A DNA stretch of 64,000 bases from Catenovulum adriaticum (GCF_026725475.1 NZ_CP109967.1:248001-312000), one strand, 5' to 3'. Shown: positions 52,215-62,541, counted from the first letter of the stretch. Program-made: numbers and translations. Notes: generated by a model not told the origin, from the letters alone.

Positions 52215-54849
52215 TGTTCTGCTCTTTATTGGGCTGTTTGGGAAGAAAAGAGTAAATAAATTCACCCGTCGTCGTAAGCAATAAAACAAAAGGTTTAGCG
52301 ACTTTAGGTGCATGAAATAACATGTTTTGTACGCCTCGCCAACTGGCACTGAGAATTTGTTTAAAGCTATAACTTGGTCTGTCATGTTGAAACTGTTTTT
52401 GCCAATCTAGCCATGCGTCCGCTCTTGAGAATGTCGCCAAGACAAACTCTTTTTGTTTTTCTAAAGGCATATCCATTAAGATAGCGCCTAGTTTATTATC
52501 TCGGGCATTAATAATTTTAATCGGAAAAACGGCTTGGCGATCGCTATACATGAGTAATAACTCAATTTCATCTCTGGCCAAAATAGTAAATTCGCTATTA
52601 TCTAATAAGGTTAAACCGACACTTTTATCTGAATAGTCGGTTAATTCGCATAATAAAGTATGTCCGTTTTTAAGCCGGATATGTCCTTTAATTTTTGCCT
52701 TTATTCGATGCGAAGCTCGTATTTGTTTTGCTTCTGCGGCAACCGCGACTGCTGCGCCTAAAATAACTAAGTTATAAGCCGTCCAAGCCATACTAATAAG
52801 TAAAACGCCCATCTCGGCTGCATCTGCAAACCACAAACGAATAAATGCAAAAATGAAACCAATTAAATTGATACTAAACAAGATAAAAGAAGGTGTGGAT
52901 ATATTCCAATCGTAAAAGTCAGTTTCATTTAACCCACCTTTTTCGGTGACATTAAACTTACCTTTATGAGGGGCCATTAATGCTACTGTGGTGGGTTTTA
53001 AAATATACCAAGCCAATACAGACTCATATACTTCGCCCCAAAAAGAGTACCTGTATTTTCCTTGAATGCGTGAGTTGGTTATTTTTATTTGAATTAACGT
53101 AGGGATTACATACAGCATAATGGCTACGAACTCTGCATGAATAATATATGCATTAAAAAATATCAAGGCGAGTGGCGCTGTTAAAAATATAATTCGGGGA
53201 ATACCTGCTAAAAAATGCAGCATAGCGTTTAAATAACAAAGCCGTTGCTTTAGTTTAAGGCCTTTACCGAGTAGGGGATTGTCTATTCTAAATATTTGTG
53301 CCATGCCGCGCGCCCAACGAATTCGTTGACCAACATGGGCCGATAAACTATCGGTTGCTAATCCCGCGGCTTGTGGCACGTTAATATAAGCGGTTTTGTA
53401 TCCTTTACGCTGCATTCTAAGTGCTGTATGTGCATCTTCGGTTACGGTATCAAACGCAAATCCGCCAATTGATTCTAAAGCGGCTCGCTTTAAAACCGCA
53501 CATGAACCACAGAAAAAAGTGGCATTCCACATGTCGTTACCATCTTGAATTAAGCCATAAAACAACATATTTTCATTAGGGACTTTGGCATGATTTTTTA
53601 GGTTTTTTTCAAACGGATCGGCAGAAAAAAAGTGATGTGGTGTTTGCACCATACAAACTTTTTTATCTTTTATAAATTGTCCAATTGTAAGCTGTAAAAA
53701 TGAACGTGCTGGGATATGGTCACAATCGAAAATTGCAATATATTCACCTTGGGTATATTGCATTGCATGGTTCATATTACCGGCTTTGGCGTGGGTGTGC
53801 TCTTTACGGATAATATATCCAGCCCCCACAGATTCTGCAAATTCTTTAAAACTATCACGACAACCATCATCTAAAATGTATACATTTAGTTTATCTTTTG
53901 GCCAATCTAAACTTAGTGCAGCTAAGGTCGTTGGTCTAACCACATTTAATGGTTCATTATAAGTTGGAATATAGACATCAATGCTGGGCCAGCTGTCGCT
54001 ATTTTCAGGTAGGGGTTCTACTGGTCGTTTTAATGGGTTGATTGTTTGGAAATAGCCAAGAATTAACACTATCCAAGCATAAGTTTCGGCAATGACTAAA
54101 CCGATTCCTAATAGAATCGACTGCCAATCTTGCCAACCTAAGGTTTCGGTATAACGCCACCATAAATAGCGTGAAGAACTAATGACTGATAAGGTAATCA
54201 TTATAATTGTGGCAAGCTGTCCGGGCACTTTTCTCATTGGGTAGGCAACCATTAAAATAAGCGCCATAAAAGCAGCTTGTGCCGGTATATCAAACGGCAC
54301 ACTAATAAAAATAAACAGTGCTAAACAAATCAAGCTTATTGAAAACCAGCGTGATAATTTATAACGCCATACTCGTTTAAGCCAGAGATGGCTTTTATAA
54401 TTATTTTCTTTTAGCCAAATTCGGCCAAAATGCTGAACTATATAACGGTCGAATAATCTTATTTTTAGCCAAGTTTTTCTTAGGTTATAGTTTATTTTGG
54501 GCCACAGCAACGATTGCCTAGACTGTCTGAAAGTTAACAAATACAGGGTTTGTACAATAAATCGGACAGGGTCAAACAGACTAATTTTCTCGGGTTTTAT
54601 TTGTGGATAATGGCGGTAAAATTGAGTTTTTAATTGCGCTTTGTTAACGACCCTGAAATTAATAAATAACGATAAAATATAAACCAGCAACGGCAGTAAC
54701 AACGAGGTAATACGGGTTAAACGGTAGTCTTGAAATAAACGTGTGTACCTGAATTTATAAAGCCGAATATACTTAGGCTGAATAAACAAAGCGAGTAGTT
54801 GATAACCCAGAGTCCAATGTTTAGGGATGCCTAAAGATGCCCAAATCAT
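52201..54849 (-). CDS. bcsA: Cellulose synthase catalytic subunit BcsA
   Basis: 882 residues. Family-2 glycosyltransferase motifs: DDG (327-329), DCD (375-377), TED (470-472) and QRIRW (508-512). Membrane helices flank them (about 170-270 and 540-700). The C-terminal PilZ domain has R711xxxR715 and D738-Y-S, for c-di-GMP activation. It polymerises UDP-glucose to beta-1,4-glucan and threads it across the membrane. It overlaps bcsQ by 4 bases. Confidence 0.96.
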   Translation of the reverse strand: MIWASLGIPKHWTLGYQLLALFIQPKYIRLYKFRYTRLFQDYRLTRITSLLLPLLVYILSLFINFRVVNKAQLKTQFYRHYPQIKPEKISLFDPVRFIVQTLYLLTFRQSRQSLLWPKINYNLRKTWLKIRLFDRYIVQHFGRIWLKENNYKSHLWLKRVWRYKLSRWFSISLICLALFIFISVPFDIPAQAAFMALILMVAYPMRKVPGQLATIIMITLSVISSSRYLWWRYTETLGWQDWQSILLGIGLVIAETYAWIVLILGYFQTINPLKRPVEPLPENSDSWPSIDVYIPTYNEPLNVVRPTTLAALSLDWPKDKLNVYILDDGCRDSFKEFAESVGAGYIIRKEHTHAKAGNMNHAMQYTQGEYIAIFDCDHIPARSFLQLTIGQFIKDKKVCMVQTPHHFFSADPFEKNLKNHAKVPNENMLFYGLIQDGNDMWNATFFCGSCAVLKRAALESIGGFAFDTVTEDAHTALRMQRKGYKTAYINVPQAAGLATDSLSAHVGQRIRWARGMAQIFRIDNPLLGKGLKLKQRLCYLNAMLHFLAGIPRIIFLTAPLALIFFNAYIIHAEFVAIMLYVIPTLIQIKITNSRIQGKYRYSFWGEVYESVLAWYILKPTTVALMAPHKGKFNVTEKGGLNETDFYDWNISTPSFILFSINLIGFIFAFIRLWFADAAEMGVLLISMAWTAYNLVILGAAVAVAAEAKQIRASHRIKAKIKGHIRLKNGHTLLCELTDYSDKSVGLTLLDNSEFTILARDEIELLLMYSDRQAVFPIKIINARDNKLGAILMDMPLEKQKEFVLATFSRADAWLDWQKQFQHDRPSYSFKQILSASWRGVQNMLFHAPKVAKPFVLLLTTTGEFIYSFLPKQPNKEQNNEYS

Positions 54850-55592
54850 GTCCTATCCTTGGAAATATTTCTCTGAGTAAGCAAATGAGCCAACCAAGCG
54901 GATAACCGTTCAAAATCGGCACGACAACTATTTGCCGGATAAAGAGCCACGGCTTGATTACCATGAGTAACTGCAACTTTGATGGCTTCATCAGTATTAA
55001 TAAAAACCGGACTTAAGCAATCAAGTTGCTGGCGCCACAAAGTAAATAAATCAGATTCAACTTCAGAGTGCGCGTTATATCGGTTAATTAAAACATAGTG
55101 CTGTGCTTTATATTTCTGTTTATCCATAAAAAATTTTTGATACAAAAGACTGTGGCAAATACCGTCACAATTAGCTATCTCTAAAATAATATCGTTTGAG
55201 TTTAGATCTAACGCATTAAGTTGCTGACTTTGTCCTGCATCAAATAAAATCCAACTATTTTTAGGCAAATCAAGCTTACTACTACTATCAATAATAGTTT
55301 GCGCGCACAGCTTTGCTTGCTCGCCCAAAGATTCACCATAGGGCAATATATTAATATTGCTTTGGGTTTGATAAAAACAATATGGTAATGCTTCAAGGTC
55401 GTAGGCATTTTGCCAACCAATTTTTGATTGCCATGGAATTGCAAAATGCCGAGCAAGCTGGTTTTGTGAATCTAATTCAATAACTAAAGTTATTTCATTG
55501 CTATCGGCCAAACTTCGCGCTAAATTTGCGACCACTGAGCTAACCCCAGTACCGCCTTTAGTTCCGGTCACAAAAATCCGTTGATTCATCAT
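54846..55592 (-). CDS. bcsQ: Cellulose synthesis MinD/ParA-like ATPase BcsQ
   Basis: 248 residues. Deviant Walker A is TGTKGGTGVSSVVANLA (residues 10-26). The expected Walker B Asp is in WILFDAG. It lies directly before bcsA, as in E. coli, where BcsQ helps localise and assemble the synthase. Some other residues are divergent from ParA, as usual for BcsQ. Confidence 0.88.
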   Translation of the reverse strand: MMNQRIFVTGTKGGTGVSSVVANLARSLADSNEITLVIELDSQNQLARHFAIPWQSKIGWQNAYDLEALPYCFYQTQSNINILPYGESLGEQAKLCAQTIIDSSSKLDLPKNSWILFDAGQSQQLNALDLNSNDIILEIANCDGICHSLLYQKFFMDKQKYKAQHYVLINRYNAHSEVESDLFTLWRQQLDCLSPVFINTDEAIKVAVTHGNQAVALYPANSCRADFERLSAWLAHLLTQRNISKDRT

Positions 55593-55593
55593 A

Positions 55594-55773
55594 TTATTTA
55601 GACTGAATGCACGTTAATATTTGGTGTACTAAAAAATACTTTTTCTCAATTTCTTTGGCTTGTTCATTACGTTTTAATTCAACAAAATTGATAGGCTTGA
55701 TAAGCGCTTCGTTTAATTTTTGCCAATCATTTTGCTGATTTGGCACGACTTGCACAGGCTTGAAGTTTGTCAT
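55594..55773 (-). CDS. bcsR: Small cellulose regulator BcsR
   Basis: 59 residues between bcsG and bcsQ. The pattern NDWQKLNEAL...INFVEL...EQAKEIEKKYFL parallels E. coli BcsR (ND...L..AF...I.Y.DI...EQ....L+.....). Position before bcsQ fits the bcsRQABZC order. BcsR stabilises BcsQ. It overlaps nothing; it ends 1 base before the bcsQ start. Confidence 0.7.
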   Translation of the reverse strand: MTNFKPVQVVPNQQNDWQKLNEALIKPINFVELKRNEQAKEIEKKYFLVHQILTCIQSK

Positions 55774-55783
55774 CTATTGCTCA

Positions 55784-57403
55784 CTATATTCCCGGATATA
55801 CCATCCAGTCGCGATTATTTAACTTGATATAGGGTTTATTTTTATAATTCATTAAAACAGCACTTTCGTTTTCAGCTACTAACTCAGTTTTTGGTAATTG
55901 ATTGGTTAGCATGTTTAACGAAACAGAAGTATCAAATGCGTTCGAACTAATCGCTCTTTCTATTAACGTAGAAAGAGCGTAATGACTGTAACTGCCCTTG
56001 ATGTAAAGCGGTGAGCTACGATTTGTTTGTTTGCCGATAAATTTAATAGCGACTGGCACGTTAACAATGTTTGGACTAGGGATTTCACGTAAACCAGAAA
56101 ATTGCATTTTATCTCCTTTAAGTGCAGCGCCATGTTCAGGAATGACAATTAACATGGTAGGTCTTGCGTTTAATTCGATTTGTTCTATAAACTGCTTAAT
56201 GTCAGTAAATAACATTTTTATTCTCAGGGTATAACTTTCAATATCATTCAATTTAGGCTGATTAATGACTTGGTTGCCATCGTGTAAAGTAATTGAATTA
56301 TAGTACATAGCTTGAGGCTGATTTTTGTTTTTATGTGCACTTAACCATTGATTTAACAAGCTAATATCACGATATACAGGTGTATCATCAAAAGCATATT
56401 GTGCAATATCGTTATTTTTAAGTGGCGTCAGTTGGGCATTTAGATTGCCTTGATTTTGTAATAGACCAAGGAAATTATCAAAATGACCATCATGATTCAT
56501 GGTTAAATTGGTTTGATAGCCCAGCTTCTTTAAATTTTCAAATAAGTAGCATTGGGTTTCATCGGTTTTTGAAAATAATTCTGAGTGGGGGACATGACCG
56601 CAGCTTGATCTTAAGATGCGCAGTGCTGCCGGCCCGCTGTATGAGGTTGCCGCATTAAACTGGTTAAAAACAATATCAAAGTCATTCAGTAATTTTTTTG
56701 AATCAACGCCTGCGGCTGTCAAATCAGCATTGGATAAAGAACAAATATTCAGTATCAAAATATCAAATGCCTGTTGGGGTAGCTCGTTTGGAATTATGTC
56801 AGGTAACGTTTTTTGCTGGCTATAAAATTGATTTAAAGCTTGCTCTGGCGAGTCTGCCTGTAAAGGGCTATTGATTTGTTGCCTAGGTTCATTTTGATTA
56901 ACTAAATCGTTGGACTTATTTTGAACGCTTGTTTGCACGATTTGTTTGTCTTGAATGGCAGAAAATTGATTATAGGTAGGGATAATAATAAGCCCTAGCA
57001 AACTAAAGGTCGTAAATCTAACCCACTTTGAAAAATAAGCATAAGCTGTGGTCGCAATCATAATAGCGAAAACCATGCTCGTATCGATAAAGCGCCCAGT
57101 AAGATTAAATAAATAGTCTATGCTAAATTCTGAAAGCAATTCAAGATTACTGGCAAAGGTAGAAACAGGCGGCAGCCAAGATTCACTATAAATTAAGGTA
57201 ATAGCGAAAAATACAGCCAAAGTGTGCTTGGCAGTATTAATATATGAGCTTGAAAAACTAATCATCAAAACACAAGCAAACGCCAAATTAGCAACGAAAT
57301 TGATTTGGATGTAATGGTTTAAGTGTAGCCAGAGCTTAATTAAAAAATATAAATTCCATAAGCCCAACCCTGTAAATTGCCAGTATGGGTGTTGCTTACT
57401 CAT
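55784..57403 (-). CDS. bcsG: Cellulose phosphoethanolamine transferase BcsG
   Basis: 539 residues: five N-terminal membrane helices (about 10-145) and a periplasmic alkaline-phosphatase-fold domain. The catalytic serine is in AATSYSGPA (S254, or S256 as alternative); SSCGH and EHGAAL supply further conserved and zinc-site residues. It transfers phosphoethanolamine from lipid to cellulose. The start is overlapped by bcsF. Confidence 0.92.
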   Translation of the reverse strand: MSKQHPYWQFTGLGLWNLYFLIKLWLHLNHYIQINFVANLAFACVLMISFSSSYINTAKHTLAVFFAITLIYSESWLPPVSTFASNLELLSEFSIDYLFNLTGRFIDTSMVFAIMIATTAYAYFSKWVRFTTFSLLGLIIIPTYNQFSAIQDKQIVQTSVQNKSNDLVNQNEPRQQINSPLQADSPEQALNQFYSQQKTLPDIIPNELPQQAFDILILNICSLSNADLTAAGVDSKKLLNDFDIVFNQFNAATSYSGPAALRILRSSCGHVPHSELFSKTDETQCYLFENLKKLGYQTNLTMNHDGHFDNFLGLLQNQGNLNAQLTPLKNNDIAQYAFDDTPVYRDISLLNQWLSAHKNKNQPQAMYYNSITLHDGNQVINQPKLNDIESYTLRIKMLFTDIKQFIEQIELNARPTMLIVIPEHGAALKGDKMQFSGLREIPSPNIVNVPVAIKFIGKQTNRSSPLYIKGSYSHYALSTLIERAISSNAFDTSVSLNMLTNQLPKTELVAENESAVLMNYKNKPYIKLNNRDWMVYPGI

Positions 57404-57560
57404 GCTTTTTCCCTTTGTAAGGCTTAAGTAATTTGTGCTTAAAGCTCATTTGATAAATGAAACGTCGTATTTGATGTGTCGCATTTTTAGAAACGAGACA
57501 AAAAACAAAACCAAAGAAAAATGAAATTACAATCACAAGAATGAGCTCAACAATATTCAT
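57396..57560 (-). CDS. bcsF: Small membrane protein BcsF
   Basis: 54 residues: one helix (MNIVELILVIVISFFFGF) then a basic tail with IRRFIYQM...KLLKPYKG, matching E. coli BcsF (helix, RRIRDTLRLF, KPRYVKPAG). BcsF recruits BcsE to the membrane and couples with BcsG. It overlaps bcsE by 4 bases and bcsG by 8. Confidence 0.8.
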   Translation of the reverse strand: MNIVELILVIVISFFFGFVFCLVSKNATHQIRRFIYQMSFKHKLLKPYKGKKHE

Positions 57561-59185
57561 TCAACCGCCTTAAACTTTAAAGGAGATAAAAAAGGTTCAT
57601 CGGGTATTTTTACGTTTGGACTGTTCATTAGTTCAATTTCGAATGCATCATATACATTATCCATCACCAATTTATGGCTTAAATATTTTGAAAGATCAGC
57701 TTCATGTTTTAATTCGCTATTGGCCAGTAACTGGCGGCAAAATCGCTGAACATCCAAATGTGATGTGGTAATGGATTTTGCGAGAAAAAAATCATCAATG
57801 TCTAAATAAAATAAATGTTCTAGCGCGGTTTGTACATCATTGGCTCGACAAGCACTCAAATACAATACAATTTCATCTTGATAATTTGAAAAAAAATCGC
57901 CATTACGTTTTAAATGGATCATTTTTAATGCATGGACAGGCCGAGCACTAGGCAGCAGGGTAAGACGCACTAAAGCTGCGGAAACAGAAAGACTGTCTGC
58001 ATTTTCACTACTGCGGATCACCTCTTCACAAAATTGATGAATACTACGATAGCCAAATGATTTGCTTGATTCAATTTTATCGGAAATAAAGCTAAATTTT
58101 TCTGGTAACTCACGGGTAAATTTGAACCCTTGAATTGATTGAATTCTTGATATGAAACGGGAGGCTTGATTAAAGTCGTATAAAATTAAATTAACACCCG
58201 CAAGGTAAAAAATACTTTCGTCTTTGTGTCTAACCATGCCTTCTATATTTTGCAGCACAATTTTAAGCCAAGCACCTTGCGTTTTTCGCAGTGTGTAGCA
58301 AATTTTAGCCAAATCAATAACAGACTGATCTTTGTTTATTGTGAAAACGACAGTAGCAGAAGATAATTGTTTGGCAACCTCATACAACTGCTCGTTATTT
58401 TTTACTCGTCGATAGTTTTCTGGGATTTGCTCAAACGAATCAACAGCAGTTTCAACTACCCAAACTTCATTTTCATCTAATTGTTGGTTATCGAATTCAG
58501 TAGATTCTGATTCAGATGGAGCAACATAAGATGACAATTTAAATAAATTTTCATCAAAATACAGTTTGAATTTTTGATTGTATATTAATCCACTCACTTG
58601 ATGCCAAAAAGACAAATTTAATAGTTGTGAGCCTGAATAACGGCTGATATTTAAAAGACCACTAATAGTTTTTGAGTAAGTGAAGAGACGTTCCGTTAAT
58701 GCACGATTAGAGGCACCAGTTATGAGTATGATTAAATTTAGCTGCCAGTTAACAGCTTGCCGATTGAAATAATTTATAATGTTTTCTAACTCCGTTTCAT
58801 CAGTCGCATTTAACACTGCCCCCGAGAGATGAATAACACAGTTAGCGTGCTTGAATTGTGGGTAAACTTTTAGCTCTTTAAACAGTTGCTGAAAATACTT
58901 CAAGCTAAAATTTTCTTTATTTGTCTTTGCAGTTTCAAAAAAATGTAATCGCTTATGCTGTTCTAAGAGCTTAAACGTATCAATGTCAGGCTTTTGAATC
59001 GACTCAATGACAATATCAAGATCTTCTGAGATAACGAATAAATCGTGTTGTTTAGACAATATCGATTTTAATAAATTATTAATTAAAAATCCTGATTGGG
59101 TGACTTGCTCCGATAATAAAAAATAATGGTTTGCATGAGAAAAATTAATACTGCTTGGTGTATCGAAACTGCCCAAACCATACAT
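57557..59185 (-). CDS. bcsE: c-di-GMP-binding cellulose regulator BcsE
   Basis: 542 residues. The GIL domain signature RxGD is R427-N-G-D430 (LKRNGDFF). A possible second-site RxxD is R319-H-K-D322. The N-terminal REC/NTPase-like part is degenerate. BcsE boosts cellulose synthesis by binding c-di-GMP and the synthase complex. It is the first gene of the single bcs operon here; 226 bp of AT-rich sequence upstream probably contains the promoter. Confidence 0.88.
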   Translation of the reverse strand: MYGLGSFDTPSSINFSHANHYFLLSEQVTQSGFLINNLLKSILSKQHDLFVISEDLDIVIESIQKPDIDTFKLLEQHKRLHFFETAKTNKENFSLKYFQQLFKELKVYPQFKHANCVIHLSGAVLNATDETELENIINYFNRQAVNWQLNLIILITGASNRALTERLFTYSKTISGLLNISRYSGSQLLNLSFWHQVSGLIYNQKFKLYFDENLFKLSSYVAPSESESTEFDNQQLDENEVWVVETAVDSFEQIPENYRRVKNNEQLYEVAKQLSSATVVFTINKDQSVIDLAKICYTLRKTQGAWLKIVLQNIEGMVRHKDESIFYLAGVNLILYDFNQASRFISRIQSIQGFKFTRELPEKFSFISDKIESSKSFGYRSIHQFCEEVIRSSENADSLSVSAALVRLTLLPSARPVHALKMIHLKRNGDFFSNYQDEIVLYLSACRANDVQTALEHLFYLDIDDFFLAKSITTSHLDVQRFCRQLLANSELKHEADLSKYLSHKLVMDNVYDAFEIELMNSPNVKIPDEPFLSPLKFKAVE

Positions 59186-59411
59186 GCGAAATCCTAGGTA
59201 ACGTATTTAAAATTATAGTATTTTTATTCTAGAGTAATTTCTTTGTTTTACAAACTGATGCAGTTCATATAATTAGAATAAAAATCCAAATTTTTAATTG
59301 AAGTTTTAAATGAGTTAATTATTTAACAGGTGAGGAGCATGTACATACCTAGATTTAATTTAACATAATATACATTATAGGCTTTTTAGAGTGTGCTTTA
59401 GGCTTATGCCT

Positions 59412-60014
59412 TTAGAGCAATTCATTTAAATATTGGCTCATTTTGTTTTGCATATCCTCGAACGATTGGTTTTTATTATGTTTGTTGTCTTTGCAAGCTT
59501 GAATATAAACCATTTTAAGTGTATTTGTGATTAAGCTCTGTTGCTCTGAATTAAGTTTTTTTACAAATACTTTAAATGCATCTTGGGTTGATAAGCCCGA
59601 GGTTGGGTTTTCATCTGAAAAATCTTTCAATATAGCTTGGCTTGCGTTATCTGGCTGGGTTAAATACTCGATGAGTTCGTTGTAATTATCCAAACCATGC
59701 AGAGTTAATAACCTCGATAAACGAGATATGGTATTTTCGTTAATGCTGAAAGTACTACGTCGATTTTTTTTATTATATTTATAATTTGCGTATTTAGATG
59801 CTAAACGCCTTTGGTACTCAGGTAGCATTAGCGGCTTAAGTTTTTGTAGTGCCTGCTTGTAGTCAAGCTGTAAAATAGCTTCAATAAATGCTCTTTCGGG
59901 CGGTGTTTGCAAAAAAGCGTGATCAGGAAAGTAGTCTAAATATTTTGAGTTGGTCAAAATAGATTGGACAAAAATAGGCCAAAATGTGGCATTCTCTTCA
60001 ATTTTAGAAATCAT
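59412..60014 (-). CDS. Conserved hypothetical protein with a possible ribbon-helix-helix segment
   Basis: 200 residues, soluble and mostly helical. STFSINENTISRLSRLLTLHG then NYNELIEYL has the strand-helix-helix look of ribbon-helix-helix DNA-binding domains (about 87-118); a basic patch (KYNKKNRRS) precedes it. No family recognised. It lies 226 bp upstream of bcsE on the same strand and downstream of the AraC gene. A regulator of the bcs genes is a guess. Confidence 0.45.
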   Translation of the reverse strand: MISKIEENATFWPIFVQSILTNSKYLDYFPDHAFLQTPPERAFIEAILQLDYKQALQKLKPLMLPEYQRRLASKYANYKYNKKNRRSTFSINENTISRLSRLLTLHGLDNYNELIEYLTQPDNASQAILKDFSDENPTSGLSTQDAFKVFVKKLNSEQQSLITNTLKMVYIQACKDNKHNKNQSFEDMQNKMSQYLNELL

Positions 60015-60088
60015 AATTTATCGTATGTGATTTTTAAATGTTTTGTATTTTCAGACTATCACACTCACATAGCCCAACCAAATTATAT

Positions 60089-61216
60089 TTATTTAGCTAT
60101 AGATTTACGGTACTGACTAGGTGTCATGTTGAATTTCTTTTTAAACAGTGTGTTGTAAACTGATTTACTATTAAAGCCTGAATCATAAAAAATTTCTGTA
60201 ATGCTACGATGGCTGAGTGCTGGATCTTCTAACAAAGCTTTTGCTTCGTTAATTCGATAATTATTAATAAATTCGTAAAAATTGACATGATAATAACGAT
60301 TAATAGTAGCCGATAAATCTTTGCTTGGTATATCTACTTTTTCCGCCATGCGTTCGAATGATAAGTTGGGGTTTAAATACAACTTTTCTTGTTCCATGGC
60401 AACTTCGAGCTTTTCAACATATTCCATATTGATCGGTTCTTTATTTACTATTTTTCTTTTTTGGGGCTTTGGGGTCAAAAAATGATTTACAGCTAAAAAA
60501 ACCACCACGTTAATCAAAGCAAATAGCATGTAATAATCACTAATACCAATAATTTCAACGACGTTGTAGTATTTTAACTCCCAAATTGAGTGATATACTT
60601 TTAATATACTTAGTAACAGCTCCCAGCTTAAAACGGCGGTATACGCAATAATAATTGGTAACATCCACGGTGGGGTTTGTGCTGGCTCTGGTTGTTTTAT
60701 ATTGTCTTGTAACAATTTGATTGCTAACGCCATATATATGAGTCGAATAAATTTAGCTAATAAATCAACGCTGACAAATTCTAACGATGCGAAGCTGTAA
60801 TTACGGATTAACCCGTCTTTAATTGGCAAAGGTAACCAGTAAAACGACACTACCAAGTAAATCATAAAAATGAGCGCAGGCAGTAAATGCAATAAAGTTT
60901 TAAGCTGTAATTTATAGGTGGGTTTTATATTGCAATAGATGTATAAAAATAAAAGTGGTGCATCTAGCCAATAGGAAAAATTAAATACAAAAAATAAATT
61001 TGGCGATAATTCTAATACCCAGTACCTAAATGTACTTCCCCATAATACGAGCTCATGTAAAGAAATGCTGGCACGAATAATAAAAAATGCGATTAATAAA
61101 TAGGTTGTTAAAGTTTTTGTCTTTTTTGACCAGCCTAAAAAAGCGACAATCGCAAAACATTCAAAAGCAGTCAATAATAAAACTAAGTCATGCAGGTTAA
61201 ATAATGTTTTATCCAT
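60089..61216 (-). CDS. Membrane-bound AraC-family transcription regulator
   Basis: 375 residues: seven or eight N-terminal membrane helices (about 10-245) and a C-terminal AraC HTH (about 275-372) with LSFERMAEKVDIPSKDLSATIN and SITEIFYDSGFNSKSVYNTLFKKKFNMTPSQYRK, both split by linkers in the usual two-HTH layout. The type often senses extracellular or periplasmic sugars in marine Alteromonadales and Bacteroidota. Adjacent to the MFS sugar permease on the same strand (63 bp), so local regulation of that permease, GH3 or the agar locus is likely. Confidence 0.85.
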   Translation of the reverse strand: MDKTLFNLHDLVLLLTAFECFAIVAFLGWSKKTKTLTTYLLIAFFIIRASISLHELVLWGSTFRYWVLELSPNLFFVFNFSYWLDAPLLFLYIYCNIKPTYKLQLKTLLHLLPALIFMIYLVVSFYWLPLPIKDGLIRNYSFASLEFVSVDLLAKFIRLIYMALAIKLLQDNIKQPEPAQTPPWMLPIIIAYTAVLSWELLLSILKVYHSIWELKYYNVVEIIGISDYYMLFALINVVVFLAVNHFLTPKPQKRKIVNKEPINMEYVEKLEVAMEQEKLYLNPNLSFERMAEKVDIPSKDLSATINRYYHVNFYEFINNYRINEAKALLEDPALSHRSITEIFYDSGFNSKSVYNTLFKKKFNMTPSQYRKSIAK

Positions 61217-61278
61217 TTGATCTTAAAACCTATTTAAAAATCGCCAAATAATACTATTAGTTCATATTAAATCAATAA

Positions 61279-62541
61279 TTATAATTGACGACTATAGCTA
61301 CAAGCTTGGCGAATTGGCTTGCTAAGCGCAAAAAAGCCAATATAGATATAGCACAAAGCAGGTACAATAAATGAAATTTGGACATGCCAAACATCAGCGA
61401 CCATGCCTTGAAGCAAAGGTAGAATCGCGCCACCTACGATAGCTAAGCATAATAATCCAGATGCTTGACTTGTTTTTGAGCCTAGGTTAACTAAAGATAA
61501 ACTAAAAATAGTTGGAAACATAATCGAGTTGCATAGGCCTGTCAGTAACACTGCATACATGGCAAGATAGCCTTGTGTATTAATTGCTATAAGTAGACAA
61601 ATCATCGAGGCTAAACTATTAAAAGCCAACACATATCTAGCTTTTACTTTTCGCATGATAATGGAACCGATAAAACGACCAATCATAGCACCACCCCAGT
61701 ATAAGGCGATATAGCGAGCCGCTTGTGATTCATGTAAACCCGCTATATGAGGCTCCGCGATAAAATTAACTAAAAAGCTTCCGATAGATACTTCTGCACC
61801 AACATATAAAAATAAACCAATTACCCCTAAGACTAAATGTTTATGTTGAAAAATTGAACCTGTTTGAATTTCTGGTTCATCATTTTGCGATTCTATTTGT
61901 GGTAAGTTTAATTTATAAAATAGAACCGCAACTAATAATACAGTTAAAGCAATGACCATATAAGGAATTTGTACTGATTCAACTGAGTTTTCGGTTTCAG
62001 TCAGTGAAGCTAAAATAAAAGCAGCACCAAATAAAGGAGCGATAGTCGTGCCTAACGAATTAAAGGCCTGAGTCATCGTTAGTCGTTCGGATGCGGTTTC
62101 CGGTGAACCTAAAATAGTAACATAAGGGTTAGCGGATACTTGCAGCACGGTAACTCCGGATGCAAGCAAAAATAATGAAGCTAAAAAACAAGGATAGGAC
62201 GCAACTAACGCCGATGGATAAATGGCAATACAACCCAAAGCAACCCCTATTAGCCCTACTACAATGCCGTTTTTATAACCAATTTTTTTAACGAGAGCAC
62301 CAGCGGGTAATGAGACTATAAAATAAGCGCCAAAAAAACAACTTTGAATTAACATCGCTTGCGTATAGTTTAATGAAAATGCTTGTTTTAAATGCGGTAT
62401 TAAAATGTCATTTAAACTGGTTAAAAACCCCCAAATAAAAAATAAACTAGTTAGCCATATCAGTGAACTGACATATTTAGGCTGTATTGAAGATGAGTTA
62501 CTCTTCATTTCATTAGAAACATTGTTAAAGGCACCCGCCAT
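61279..62541 (-). CDS. MFS sugar/H+ symporter, fucose/galactose/glucose permease type (FucP/GluP-like)
   Basis: 420 residues and twelve helices of the FHS family: WGFLTSLNDILIPHLKQAF, QSCFFGAYFIVSLPAG and the RFIGSIIMRK region. Family members import L-fucose, galactose or glucose with protons. GGAG is 5 bases before the ATG. It is divergent from GH3 with two palindromes between, so uptake of the sugar GH3 releases is plausible; which sugar is unknown. Confidence 0.85.
   Translation of the reverse strand: MAGAFNNVSNEMKSNSSSIQPKYVSSLIWLTSLFFIWGFLTSLNDILIPHLKQAFSLNYTQAMLIQSCFFGAYFIVSLPAGALVKKIGYKNGIVVGLIGVALGCIAIYPSALVASYPCFLASLFLLASGVTVLQVSANPYVTILGSPETASERLTMTQAFNSLGTTIAPLFGAAFILASLTETENSVESVQIPYMVIALTVLLVAVLFYKLNLPQIESQNDEPEIQTGSIFQHKHLVLGVIGLFLYVGAEVSIGSFLVNFIAEPHIAGLHESQAARYIALYWGGAMIGRFIGSIIMRKVKARYVLAFNSLASMICLLIAINTQGYLAMYAVLLTGLCNSIMFPTIFSLSLVNLGSKTSQASGLLCLAIVGGAILPLLQGMVADVWHVQISFIVPALCYIYIGFFALSKPIRQACSYSRQL

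Noticed and set aside
52215..52385. 57-residue N-terminal extension of BcsB
   Set aside because: It overlaps bcsA coding sequence and precedes an obvious signal peptide starting at 52214.
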